From Cunninghamia lanceolata (taxonomy: Eukaryota > Streptophyta > Pinopsida > Cupressales > Cupressaceae): a DNA stretch of 64,000 bases. Shown piece by piece: positions 1 to 10,531 of this stretch. The notes beneath the pieces were generated by a model. The model made no database searches. It was not told where the DNA came from and worked only from the letters and a program-made list of their open reading frames with translations. The DNA lies in assembly GCA_027924645.1 (NCBI GenBank), contig BSBN01001482.1, forward strand, positions 12,666,001 through 12,730,000. The letters are read 5' to 3'. Within the stretch, counting starts at the first letter, position 1; each line of letters begins with the position of its first letter. A program made the translations under genes and the position numbers.

Positions 1-66
1 TAGTAGCGCTTTTTAAATTCCTTAGCGCAGAGAGCCGCCGCCACAGTTGCCGCCGCGAGCGCGCAT

Positions 67-186
67 ATGACCACCGCTAGAAAAGTGGCGGCGCTGGACA
101 AGAAAGAGGCTGCTGCCCCTCCAATTCCCACCAAACGAATCCACCTCGCCATGTGGAGTCTGCTCAGTAGACAGATTAGTTTATAG
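67..186 (+). pseudogene. Possible N-terminal relic of a TSR3-like rRNA modification gene
   Basis: A short GC-rich reading frame of 39 codons starts at 67 and stops at 184-186 inside otherwise AT-rich DNA. The predicted peptide is rich in Ala and Lys and then reads IPTKRIHLAMW. That resembles the segment just before the conserved DFGQCD stretch of TSR3, the aminocarboxypropyltransferase that modifies 18S rRNA. The similarity ends at the Trp; the following residues SLLSRQIS do not continue the family. It is therefore at best a broken first-exon fragment. The match is from memory of the family and only about ten residues long, so chance is possible. Confidence 0.3.
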
Positions 187-1492
187 TGTTACAGAAATAG
201 ACTCTAAATTTCAGAATTACTGATTCTCCTGTGGAAAAAAATCAACCTCAAACAATATATGTTTAGTGGAACAGAGTGGAAGTTAAAAGAAGAAGTATTT
301 AAAACTGAGTCACTAATTGCCCTCTGAAACAAAAAAAATAAATGCATCCCCTCACCATGCGACTCGATCACTCGACCTTACAAAACTGTCAATCTGTCCA
401 TATACTTATTAATTGGCTCGCGACTCGCTATTTAATAGCTTCCAAGTTCTGTAAGAGTCTTTTCAATGACACGGAAGAGTTGACTTAATTCTTGTTAATC
501 GTATCAGTTTTATAAAACCGTGTCGCCTACGCCTCTAGATAATTTACTCAAAATGGATATTTTCGACCAAGGTTTTTCAATGTTGTTATAAAGACCCCTC
601 CCTATTGGTGCTGTTTTATTTTAGTGTTTTTAATTTGTGGGTTTGGATTTTTGATATTTGTCGTTTTTGTTTTAGATTTTGTGGTTGTGACTCTCTACCA
701 CCTGTCTTTTTTGTGGGTTTGATTGTTTGATATTTGTGTCTTTGTTTTGGACTGTGCCCTGCATAGACTTTGTGGGTGTGCCTCTCTACCCCCTGTCTTT
801 TTTTGTGAGTACTGTACTATTATCTTTTTAGTGTTTCAAAAAGTAATAAAGGCAATATTCAACTTTTTTTTTTGAAGTTTTCATAATAAATATTTTTTTA
901 AACAATTTATTTAGTTTATAGAATTACTTTTCTATTAATTTTTTAGTACTATTTTTCAATTAGTTTGTCTTGAAAATCGTGTTAGGGTAAAAATTTATAT
1001 GTTTTTCTACAATTTAGAATTTATCTTTATTTATTTTTTTTAGAAAAATATATGAATTTCATTTTCTAATTGGAGGGCAGAAAATTAGGTGGGAGGAAGA
1101 TTTTTTTTTGATTAGTTTTAATCAAACAACATAGGACCAATGAGAAGGCCAAATTAGACCAGTTTATAGAGTTTTAACTCATCTCCTTAGTTGCAAATAC
1201 AATATTTGACAAAATTATCATGTGGCTGACTATGCCATGTTTGTACTATGTTGAATGCATACAAGCCCAATGATTGATAAACATTGTGCTACTTCCTACT
1301 TGGTCATTGGCTAATATACTATGGATCTCTCCCAACAATAATGCCAACTATGGTTGCATCTATCATTAGGACACTTACTTTGCTTGTGATGGCTTCTATC
1401 CATGCTCTATGAAGATGTCACCCATGTTACGTGTTTTTCCCTCACTAGTGTGCTCGATGACTTGTCAAACCTATCCCTAGGCAACTTAAGGC
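187..1492. other. AT-rich non-coding stretch with a small imperfect duplication
   Basis: No coding signal was recognised. The only internal structure seen is an imperfect tandem duplication at about 640-806. Two segments of roughly 75-90 bp share a dTATTTGT...TTTTGTTTT...TTTGTGG..GTG.CTCTCTACC.CCTGTCTTTT pattern. Several poly-T runs follow at 860-1120. Confidence 0.5.
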
Positions 1493-1626
1493 ATGAGTGA
1501 TATGTTCTTACTTTTCTTATTATCACTAGCTATTGTCATACTAGCAAATAAAAAAGGGCAACGACTAATGGGGAGGGTTAGTCACACTCCATTAGTCACT
1601 ACTATCAAATTAACCATGGGCACTAT

Positions 1627-2008
1627 GTGTTACCATTGGTGGTGGCTTCATCTCTTAGATTGTGGTACATGCACAACTTTAAAGAGCTCTCAAGAAATGT
1701 GGCCTCATGGACTATAATGATTGCAAGATACAAAAAATATGGATTTGTTGGACAGGCTTTAAGAACTTTCAAGCAAATCCAATTGGTAGGTGTAAAACCA
1801 AACTCTAAAACCTTTGTCAACATCTTCGCAATCTATGCAAAAATGGGAGCTTTGGAATAGGGATGGGCATCCATCAAAACATAATGAAAGGGGGGATTTT
1901 GTTAGATGTTGTAGTTGTAAGTGTCCTAGTAGACATGTATATACAAAATGTAGATGGATAGATAAGGCACATGAATTGTTTGACAAATGCCTCCAAGAGA
2001 GGTTGCAA
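1627..2008 (+). pseudogene. Pentatricopeptide repeat (PPR) gene relic
   Basis: Three short frames read in succession like a plant organelle RNA-editing PPR protein of the PLS type. Frame one (to about 1857) contains RNVASWTIMIARY, then a QALRTFKQIQLVGVKPNS block and ends at GALE. Frame two (about 1863-1940) contains MGIHQNIMKGG and VLVDMY. Frame three (about 1938-2008) contains YTKCRWIDKAHELFDKC. The order W-T-M-I-A / ALRTF / GVKPNS / GALE..G..IH / VDMYTKC / A.ELFDK is the usual repeat order of the family. An in-frame TAG at 1858 and two frameshifts (near 1860 and 1940) make it non-functional. Family proteins are several hundred residues; only about 125 remain, with no start or C-terminal domain. 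Confidence 0.75.
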
Positions 2009-2011
2009 TGA

Positions 2012-3382
2012 CATTTTATGTGCACTAGCAGTTAAAGCTAATTGTAGTGCACAATGATTAATTTTGGGGCACAATTTAAATGATGGTCTGTAATCAAAGT
2101 TTGAGTGTTAAGGTTAGCACATGAGCTACCTTGACTTTAGGTAGCCAAATATAACCTAACACTATCAAGGAGGACAGGGGGTCCAATCATCCAATGTTAA
2201 GAGGGGCCTCACTTAAGTGAGATGACCACTGATAAGGGGGGTTAACAATGTTTTATAACATAGCCTGCATCAATCTCCATTAGTTCTTTGTACCATTGTG
2301 TATCTGTCTAGTCTGTGCACCTTATCCATGCCTTCACATGTTGCATATATGTCTACCAAGGTGGGATTTCCATGAATGCACACACAATCAAGGGTCAAAA
2401 GAGCTTTCATTGAGCCATGTTATGAACCAAATGTCCCCATGGCCTTTGTTTATTTGCTAGGATAGATTTTTATAACATATGAGCCTACAATACCAAGATA
2501 CTACTCTACAAATGTATTATAGACCTTGCTTTGTGGAAGCCTATGTCAATTTAGTTTCTCATTACAAGGGTGCTTCCTATGGACTTGTTCTAGTCTCCAC
2601 AACATGCCTCAATCCTTTCAAAGCTAGGGACCCTTGTATTTGATTTACACTCATTTTTAAATCCCTATCACAATCTTGGTTGGAGTCTTTATGTGCATCT
2701 AGTTACCTTTGCCATAGTCTTTTGTCACTTTGTAGAGTCTGTGCATAGTAGTCACATCCGATTGTGTAAGGGTATACCTCTTAGTAGTCTTAATGGTGTT
2801 ATTCATACTTTGGCATAGTATACTTGGTATTATCACAATGGCATGTGTGATCGAGTTCACTCATTGTAGTGGAGGTCTCCTTTTGTGTCCATAGATTTGT
2901 TAATATTGCCTTCGACATATTATCCTGAAAAAATTAAACTCCCCCATTTTTCTCAAATTCCATTCTTTTGTAGACCGAGTTGAGGTGATAAATTTTTATT
3001 ATAAACACTTGGTCTAAAAAGTTGATTTTGAGTCTCAAATCAACTAGTTCTAGTCATTATCAAATCAATCAATTCATAGTTCCTAAAACTAAACCAACTA
3101 TCAATTCCAAAGGATTTATTATTTAAACATCAACCAATTTAAGGGTTCTGAGAACTTCATTAGTTCCTGAATACTTTCTCTAACTTTGTTGACTATTCAT
3201 GACTCAACTAATAAGATAGTTCTAAGAACCTTTATGTTCCCAGATGGAGATCAAAAACCTAAGTGAAATGGATAAGCATTTTAGGTTCAATGAATAGAAA
3301 TAAAAAGTCATTAGAAATTTAGATCAGCCTAAGACACATAATCGGGTAATAAGGTCATGCTAAGAACTTCACCAGTTTCTAA
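2012..3382. other. Non-coding stretch, nothing recognised
   Basis: No coding, RNA gene or repeat boundary was recognised. Phrases resembling 'ttctaagaacctttatgttcc' recur loosely between 3060 and 3380, which suggests a decayed repeat that cannot be assigned. Confidence 0.4.
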
Positions 3383-3402
3383 GGGTATATGTAAAGAGAT
3401 GA

Positions 3403-3438
3403 GGGACCAAAAAGTCACCACATGGACTTGTTGGTCCC
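3403..3438. repeat. Hairpin next to the left TIR of copy A
   Basis: The arms GGGACCAAAAAGT (3403-3415) and ACTTGTTGGTCCC (3426-3438) pair with one mismatch around a 10-nt loop. The left arm is the inner part of the TIR itself. An equivalent hairpin sits beside the TIR of copy C. Confidence 0.75.
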
Positions 3439-3677
3439 ATACAAGTAATAACACGAGCACATAATTAGATGCTCACATTATGGCTCAGTATTACCAAGCC
3501 TAAAATGTGAGCGCCTTATAACACGCTCATGTTTTGCTTTTGTAAGTCAAAATAAAAAGCCAAAAAGAATAGTTCATGGCTCATTTGAAAGTTTTGGCTG
3601 TAGGTTTCAACTTTCGCAGCACGAGCATGTTATAAGAAGGGTGAGAGCAATTTCTAAGTGCAATCAACATTTTCACC

Positions 3678-5454
3678 ATGCCACCTCGCCAATCCCGCTC
3701 CTGAGGACATCATGAACAAAGTATAGAGGGTGTAGCAGCTGAACAAGGTAGGGTTTGATTGTTTTTTGTCAATTTGAAAAGAAATTTTTAATTTACAATG
3801 TTTGATTAGATTTTTATGTTGAATTTTCAATTAATGAGGCACCACAAAACCCTAATCGAGTAGAGGATGCTCAAAACAACCCCCAAAACCCTCAAAACCC
3901 TCAAAACCCCCACCATAATGTCCTCACCATGAAAGAGACACACAAGAAAACTATTTATGGAAAATTGAAGAAAACAAAAAACATCTTGAAACCCTAATTG
4001 AAACATTAAATAGTCCAAATGCAAGCATCAATCGTGGGAGAGCCCTTGCCAAGTCATTAGATGTCATTGTTTCTCACATTGAATTGATGACAAACCAAGT
4101 CACTGAATGGAATGACTATAGGGAGAGGAGTCAGCAATACTATGCTAACAAATTATCTTACAAAAAAGTGAAGGACAAAAAAATTATAAAATCTCAATTA
4201 TGTTCACATTTTATCAATCCTAAAATTGGCCAAACACTAGAAGAGACTTGCAAATGGTTCCCAATTCATTGGTGTGTGAATGAAGATATATCCCAAAACT
4301 TTTGGGATAGATGGTACATGGTCTTTGATGAGTATCCTTGTAATAATAATGAGGTGCCACAATATTTCTTGAGGAAACTCTATTGTGAGTTCATCCTCAA
4401 GGAGATTCCTAATTACTTCGACATTTGAGAGTTCTAAGGCAAAGGTGGTGGCTCTGCCCAAGATAAACAGGGGCACATCAAGACTAGAACTACATACCTA
4501 GACCCCTCACGAGGCCAGCACATTTCTCACTCCCTTCAACTTTGAAGAAGAGTGTTGAGGTGGAGACACTGCATTGATTGAGTTTTCTCACCTAGTCTCT
4601 AGCACAACATGGCGATGATCTTACCCAGGCCAATGAGGGTGAGAGAAATAGGTGTTGTTTGTCCTCACATCTTTGCAGTTCATGTGGGAACTTGTGCGAT
4701 TATGGGACCCAAGACTCTCGTCAAGACACTGCGACGCAGGGGTAGCAGCTAGTGATGGACACATCTGTATTGGATAATATTGTTCTCACAATTTATGACC
4801 TCTTACAACATACGTTGGGTATTGACTCCTAGGTAATTTTTTACAAGGTTCATCTTGATTTAATATATTTGTATTTGAAATTTGTAATTAATTATATGAA
4901 TATCTATATTATAAGTCAAAGTTAATGTATGTAATTGTCTGCACTATGAAATTCAAGGGTCAAAGTCTTCATCCTGCATCTATTAGCCATCTGGAGTGCA
5001 GAGTTATGAGAGGAGGTCAAGTCAATAGGTATGTAATTTATCACATGATCATAAATATAGTGCATATATCAATGGTAATCTTATTTAGTGACAATTTGAT
5101 AATGAATAGGGAGCTTCACCACCACTACCATGATTTCCTTGGTCCCCTTGATGCAGAACCACTTTCACTAAGCTAAATTTTACCATTTGTAATCATTATG
5201 CATTTAAATAATGTTATGTATCTATTTTGGTCAAAAAACCTTGAACTCTATTTTCAGATGTTGAATATGGAGACTCCCCCTCATCTTCGTCAGTCAGTGA
5301 AGGTGGGCATTGTTGTAGTTGTTTTATCTACAAATCCTTTGACCGAGGTATGAGCTAGTAACATGTAAATGTCATTTTGTTATTCTTGTTTTATCTCATG
5401 TCATTTAATGTACATAAATGACATTCATGTTTACTCAATTTTGCTTCTTGGTGT
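3678..5454 (+). pseudogene. Accessory gene of the TIR family, copy A (truncated, broken)
   Basis: Homologous to the copy B gene at 8438-10531. Exon 1 (3678-3747, starts MPPRQSRS) ends with a phase-1 GTAGGG donor and contains stops. Exon 2 (about 3831-4832) includes an open stretch 4084-4428 with the family core: YYANKLSYKKVKDKK, SQLCSHFINPK, FPIHWC, FWDRWYMVFDEYPCNNN, EVPQYFLRKLYCEF and IPNYFD. It breaks at a TGA at 4426. Later exons are recognisable at about 4960-5030, 5110-5176 and 5257-5346, the last with a GTATGAGCTAG donor shared with copy C. The acceptor before exon 2 reads CAA instead of CAG. Gypsy-1 truncates the 3' end. Product function unknown. Confidence 0.7.
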
Positions 5455-7294
5455 TGTTATCCTATTTTTCTTTCTAGCCAAATAGCCTAAAGATCCACGA
5501 GATCCTAGTATTTTTTCCCTTTGAAATGCAAGAGAAAACTACCCAAATTGACTAAGTCCCAAAAATCCTGGGTTTGCCTTGTGTTTTTAGTGTTTCAAAG
5601 TTTCATAGTTTGGAGTTCTGCCATTCACCCTTCCATCATAACTGGCTCCAAACTTTGCTTTGTCCCTCTACAATATCTTTAAGTGTTTCGGGAGCCAGAC
5701 TTCAAGGTTTCTATCTTCTGTGTTCTCTTTTGGAAGGTCAAAGGCTAGAGGTCTACTTGCCAAAGCCCGCCAAGTAAAAGCTCTATGTATGTTAGAGGTC
5801 GAAGTTCGGGCTTCTTTCTTTTCACCTTCTTCATTAAAGGCGTAAGGCAGAAGGCCCGGTGCCCAACCCTCGATGGGTATTATTTTCTAAGGCATTCTGC
5901 CATTCCGTGGGGGTTAATTTATTAAAGAAAAAGTGATGGCAAAACCATGGAATGAGGACAGGTGGCAGGTTTTCAACAGCTCAACATTCAGGGAGCCCAA
6001 AGAGGGGCACATGGCGTATTTTGGTTGATTTTCACCATTCCACTGAGATTATTTCATTAAGGCAAAAGGCGGCTATGAGACTACAGAAAGCTGCCAGGTG
6101 GCAGTGACATCATCCTCGGGATGGAAGGATCGGGACCCGAGTTCCACTTCTTTCCATTCAAATATTTCTAAGTGTTTCAGGGATTCAAACTTTGATATTT
6201 TCCTCTTCCCTCTTCCTTTCTTTGGGAGGAGGAAGGTCGAAGGCCCAAACCTTGAACTCCATTGAAACTTTCAAAAAGTGGCTAAGTCCTTATGTACTTA
6301 CAGGGCTTAGAGTTTCCTTCCTCTTCCTTCTCTAGGAAGACGTAAGATGGGAGACCCGAGGTTCAAACTCCATCAATTACAGTGTTCTAAGGCATATATG
6401 GGCAAGGTTGGGGCTTCTCTCCTTCCTCTTTTAGATATTGTAAGTTAAAAGGTGAAAGGCCTGAGCTCCAAAGTCCGATATGTCAGAGCCTAACCTTTTT
6501 TCCTTCCAGAGCTATTTTCCACTGTTCCAAACGTAATGGGATTGCTCAGTGACCCTCCCAGTCGCCATTAATGCTTCTTTAGAGGATGATTTCTTGTGGG
6601 AGATGGATTTCTCATCCTCCTATGCCACTGTTACTCATTTTCATTAAATTTCTTGTGCTCAAGGCATGGGCGGACCTCCTATTTTAGTGGATTTCATTGG
6701 TAGATCCATGTGGGTGCACTCCAAGGACATTGAAATGAAGTTATTGTAGCATGGGTGATCGTTCTTTCTTGTTGATCATTCCATCCACGTATATGGCTAC
6801 TATAATGTGATTGTAAAAGCTATATATTCATGTTTCAAAGATGTATTTTGGGTTGCTTAGTTGTTCTTTTGGGTTGTTGTGCTGGGCAGATTATTTGTTA
6901 TTTCCAGACCTTATAATGCACCTAGACAGAACTCACTGGATGTGATACATTGTTCTCTTTTCTGAGCCTTTGATGTCTCTAGTTGATTGTTCACCAAGGA
7001 ATGTAGATGGTTATTCTATGTCTATTCTTCTGTAATAGATTATCTTCCCTTTGTAGTGGCTATTTAGCCTTCATGGTCAATATAATCACTGATATTTTGC
7101 CTCTCTTATGCTTTTTCTCTGTGTTTATTTGAAGTTTGTAACTCATTATGTGGATTAAATGATCCTTCTGTTAGTTACAGTCTTCTATTCGAGCCTCTAT
7201 TTAAGCTATAAGTTTGTGTGAGTTTCTTTTAGTATTTGAGGTCATTGCTATGTTATGTCAGTCTTAACTAACACATTATAAATCTGGTGCATCA
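5455..7294 (+). repeat. 5' LTR of gypsy-1
   Basis: It begins TGTTATCCTATTTT and ends CTGGTGCATCA. It aligns from end to end with 32756-35756 apart from the MITE in the latter. Shared landmarks are 'gatccacgagatcctagtat' near the start, 'ttctaaggcattctgccatt' in the middle and 'gttgattgttcacca' near the end. Most differences seen are C/T or G/A, consistent with old methylated DNA. Ends are set by where the two copies stop matching, so the 3' end is uncertain by about 1 bp. Confidence 0.85.
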
Positions 7295-7644
7295 CCTCCC
7301 CTTTTGCCTTGTGTGTGTGGCATTAGATTTAGTCTATTTCTCTGAGCCTTAAGCTTATAAAGAGGAACCACACTTCTCTAGAGATTTGGTCTCAACTGTA
7401 AAGGTCCCACACCTTGAGACCAATTCCATGTTACTCTAAAATTGTTGGAATTGTCAAAGCTCCAACAAAAGGGTGCAATTTCATGTGATAATAGTTTTTG
7501 GCATGCCCGGTGGGACACTCTGCTCTGAATAAGAGATGGACTGAGAGATTTAAGTGTTATTCTTAGTTCATTCATTGTTGTGGAATCATACAACAAGCAC
7601 CTAGCAACTCTGCTGATCCAATACCTATATCAAGTCAACATTTC
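7295..7644 (+). other. Gypsy-1 leader between LTR and gag
   Basis: The primer binding site should lie here, immediately after the LTR, but the sequence (CCTCCCCTTTTGCC...) does not match a tRNA 3' end that I recognise. No coding signal was seen. Confidence 0.4.
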
Positions 7645-8121
7645 ATGCCTGGAGTGTGGAAAAGATCTTCTTCTAGAGGTAATTTTCAATTCACAGAGCT
7701 TTCAATTACTGAGTCAAGAAGAAGAAGTAGACTGTCTAGGTCCCCTGTGAGGGAGAATAAGAGTGCAATCCCATCTCCATCAATAGCTGAGTCTACCCCC
7801 CTCTAGCTAGATTCCAAACTAGGTTTTAGTATTCAAGAAGAACCCTATATATATATAGAATCAATCTAAATATCCAAAATATGGCAAGGAATCTTCCATT
7901 TGTTTCTTTCAATGGGGGTAACCCACTAGACCTAGCCCAATATGATTATATCCCCACCTAAGCCTTAAAGGCTTTACCATTCTTTACTAGTGAAACTCCA
8001 CCACCCCAGCTGAACACATTCAAGACATCTGTCTGCTCTATCCACAATGTCACTGCTAACAATGTGGCAGTGAGGCTCCTAGCCTCTTCATTCAAGGAAA
8101 AATCCCTGCAATGGTATAGAG
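7645..8121 (+). pseudogene. Gypsy-1 gag, N-terminal part (split by copy B)
   Basis: Two pieces of coding sequence are visible. 7645-7806 starts MPGVWKRSSSRG, is rich in Arg and Ser, and ends at a TAG. From 7880, MARNLPFVSFNGG leads through a TAG to a frame containing NVAVRLLASSFKEKSLQWYRG, the W-Y-R-G motif of plant retrotransposon gag. This frame is interrupted at 8121 by copy B and resumes at 27019 with LLANSIHNWDKL, so the original protein read WYRGLLANSIHNW. That join proves the insertion site to the base. Confidence 0.8.
8118..8121. repeat. Target site duplication of copy B, left (AGAG)
   Basis: AGAG here is repeated at 27015-27018 immediately outside the right TIR. Removing one copy plus the element restores TGG TAT AGA GGT CTC CTG, the gag reading frame. 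Confidence 0.9.
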
Positions 8122-8153
8122 GGGTAAGTGCAAGAAGATGGGGGGCCAAAAAG
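8122..8153 (+). repeat. Left terminal inverted repeat of copy B
   Basis: It begins GGGTAAGTGCAAGAAGATGG and continues GGGGCCAAAAAG. The 32 bp are identical to the reverse complement of 26983-27014. Just inside, both ends continue with a GTGGCC box, offset by about 9 bp at the right end. Confidence 0.95.
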
Positions 8154-8182
8154 TGGCCAAAATTTTTTAAAAAAAATTTAAG

Positions 8183-8300
8183 TCATAACGCGCTCGCGTT
8201 ATGGCTTGGTAATGACAAGCCTCAGGCTCATCATTACCGAGCCATAACGTGAGGGCGTTATAATGCGAGCGCGTTATAACGTGCTCGCATTATAACCTAC
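8183..8300. repeat. CpG-rich palindrome cluster, left subterminal
   Basis: Several copies of the near-palindrome AACGCGAGCGCGTT and its complement AACGCGCTCGCGTT occur, some decayed to AATGCGAGC. They surround a second inverted repeat in which ggcttggtaatgac pairs with tcattaccgagcc. Similar clusters occur at 20467-20530, 26009-26125 and 49603-49712, and as traces in copies A, C and D. They may be binding sites for the transposase or cruciform-forming sites; this is inference. Confidence 0.8.
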
Positions 8301-8437
8301 TATAAATAAAAAAAACGTAATTGCATTTCATTTCATTCTGATTTTCTCCTCTGCCCGCGGCTTCAAAACTCTCAAAAACGCGCTCGCGTTCTACAAAACG
8401 CCAATCAACACAAAAAGCTTGTCAATTCATCGCCAAA

Positions 8438-10531
8438 ATGCCACCGCGATGTCGAGCATGCCAAAGGGGTGAGTTATCTTTGTTTTTTTGTTTGAATTTC
8501 TTCCTAAATAGGTAGGTTTTTGTTGATTTTTGATGTATATTTTGTTAATTGTAGGAAATGTTAATGCACCTCCTCCTCCTCCTCCTCCTCCTCAAAATCC
8601 ACAAAATCCTGAGGAGGAAATACCTGCAGAACAACAACCTCCTCCATTCATTCCTCGACATGCCCCTGGAACACAAGATAATATAATGGGGGAAATTGAA
8701 AACAACAAAAAACAAATTGAAGATATAATTGCAAGGTTGAAAGATCCTTCCACTTCAACCTTGCATAGGTCCACGCTTGCCGAATCTCTTGAGTCTATGT
8801 TATCAAATGTAAATTCAATTAGCAAGAAAATAACTAGTTGGACTGATAAAAAGAGAGAGTTTAGAGATTACTATGCAGATAAATTGTCATACCAAGATGT
8901 CAAAAAATTACAAATTACAAAATTAGACTTGTGTTCAATTTTCACAAACCCACAAACAAATCAACCTCCACCCATTACATGCAAGAGGTTCTCTATCCAT
9001 TGGTGCAACAACCAAGCGATAAGGGACAATTTCGGGCAGAGGTGGTGGATGGTTTTTGACCATCCTCCATGCAATAATAATGAGGTCCCGCAATACTTTT
9101 TGAGGAAACTCTACTGCGAGTTTGTCCTCAATAAAGTGCCAAACTATTTTGATATGCGGGACTTCCAAGGTAGAGGTGGGGGCTCAGCACAAGATAGACC
9201 AGGGGCACGTCTTGACCCACAGCGGGTAGTGAGACGAGTAATCAGCAGACCAGCCCACGAGCATGTTTCTATCCCTTCCATTGTGAAGGAGAGTGTTGAG
9301 GTCAATACACTGAGGTCGATTAGTGCCTTGACCCAGAGCATCATAGAGCATGCCGATCCTGCAACACAGAGTGGGTTGGGAGATAGTGCAAGGAGTAGGG
9401 TCCCACCGCATACTTTCTAGGCTTGCGGGTCAGCCTGTGGTTATGACCCCATGGACAGTCAGGATGCAGGTGCACAGGCTACATCTGCAGCTGAGCAGAT
9501 GGTGATGACAGATACCCTCCTAAGTGAGACTTTCGGCCTTGATACTCAGGTAAATATTAGCAAGTTTATTGAATTTAATTTATTAAATTTCATTTTTGAA
9601 ATACAAGATTAACTAATTTAAATTGATGATTTTAATGAAATTTCAGGGTCATAGCGTCGATGCAGTTTTCAGTGGTTCTCCACCTACATTTTTCACTAGA
9701 TCATCTACTGTCGAGGTATGTAACTAGTAAACAATTATAAATATTACATGTGAATAGCATCGTTATATGAATGGTATTCTAATTTCTGATTTTGGATGTT
9801 GAATAGGTTAACACTGTAGATTTCATGGCAACACCTGCCAGTGGTGGTGGACTTCAAAGCTTTACGGAGGTAATAAAATAAATAGTTTAATGAATGAATT
9901 GTACTTACTAAATTTTTGTATGTGATTTGTGTGTTTTATTGTGTGTACTTCCATGTTTAGATGAACGTGTGTGTATGTTAGGAGCCATGATTTGCATCAC
10001 TATTATAGTTTTCATAATTGAATAATGTTGTTTTATTTCCAGATGATGCAAGCTACGGATACACCTCCCCATGTTCATAGGGAAATGGAGCAGGGTGTGG
10101 CCTCTGCGATTCATAGCTCTATGGCATTGACAGGGGTATGAGGCAGATTAGTAAATTTCAATTTACATTCATTGTTATAGTTATCTATTTTTGAAAAATC
10201 AAAAGATTATTGATTTGAAGTTTAATTTCTATTTGGATGGTTTCTATAGGACATGACATCACCAGGGCCTATTCCTGCTACTGAGGCAAGCGAGGAGACA
10301 GATTATATGTTAGCGGTAAGTGATTATTTTGTTAAATGTTTTATTTTTTTATAACATGTAATTTCTATATATTAATGTCTATACTTTTTTTTGTAACAGG
10401 TAAAGGTGCAGGAAGAACTAAATAGGAGTAGCCCTCGGGTTCATAGTAGACCACCCACATGCATGTCTCCATCCCCTAGAAGATCAAAGGCTTCTCGTGA
10501 TTTATTCTCTTCACCAGCCAGAGGGGAATGA
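8438..10531 (+). CDS. Accessory gene of the TIR family, copy B (seven exons, one stop)
   Basis: The product is not recognised. Exons can be set by GT/AG signals and by comparison with copies A and C: 8438-8468, 8555-9549, 9647-9715, 9807-9869, 10043-10135, 10250-10315 and 10400-10531. All junctions after exon 2 are phase 0, and the stop is TGA at 10529. The joined product is about 482 residues. It has a proline-rich N-terminus (PPPPPPPPQNPQNPEEE), a charged helical stretch, and a conserved core holding YYADKLSYQDVKK, HWCNNQAIRDNFGQRWWMVF, CNNNEVPQYFLRKLYCEFV and VPNYFD. A Gly/Arg-rich segment, a Ser/Thr-rich tail and a basic SPRRSKASRD end follow. One in-frame TAG (9418-9420) replaces a probable CAG. 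It lies next to the left TIR in three copies, so it belongs to the element. A DNA-binding or accessory transposition role is a guess. Confidence 0.65.

Larger units (their letters stand above)
3383..5454 (+). mobile_element. TIR DNA transposon copy A (left end, truncated)
   Basis: The left end begins GGGTATATGTAAAGAGATGA, which matches 25 of 32 positions of the copy B terminal inverted repeat. Behind it lies a hairpin (3403-3438), then a decayed version of the CpG palindrome cluster (about 3450-3530), then the same accessory gene found in copies B and C. The element is cut at 5454, where gypsy-1 begins. Its right end was not found in the window. The 4 bp before the end are CTAA, but no partner duplication is visible. 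Confidence 0.75.
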
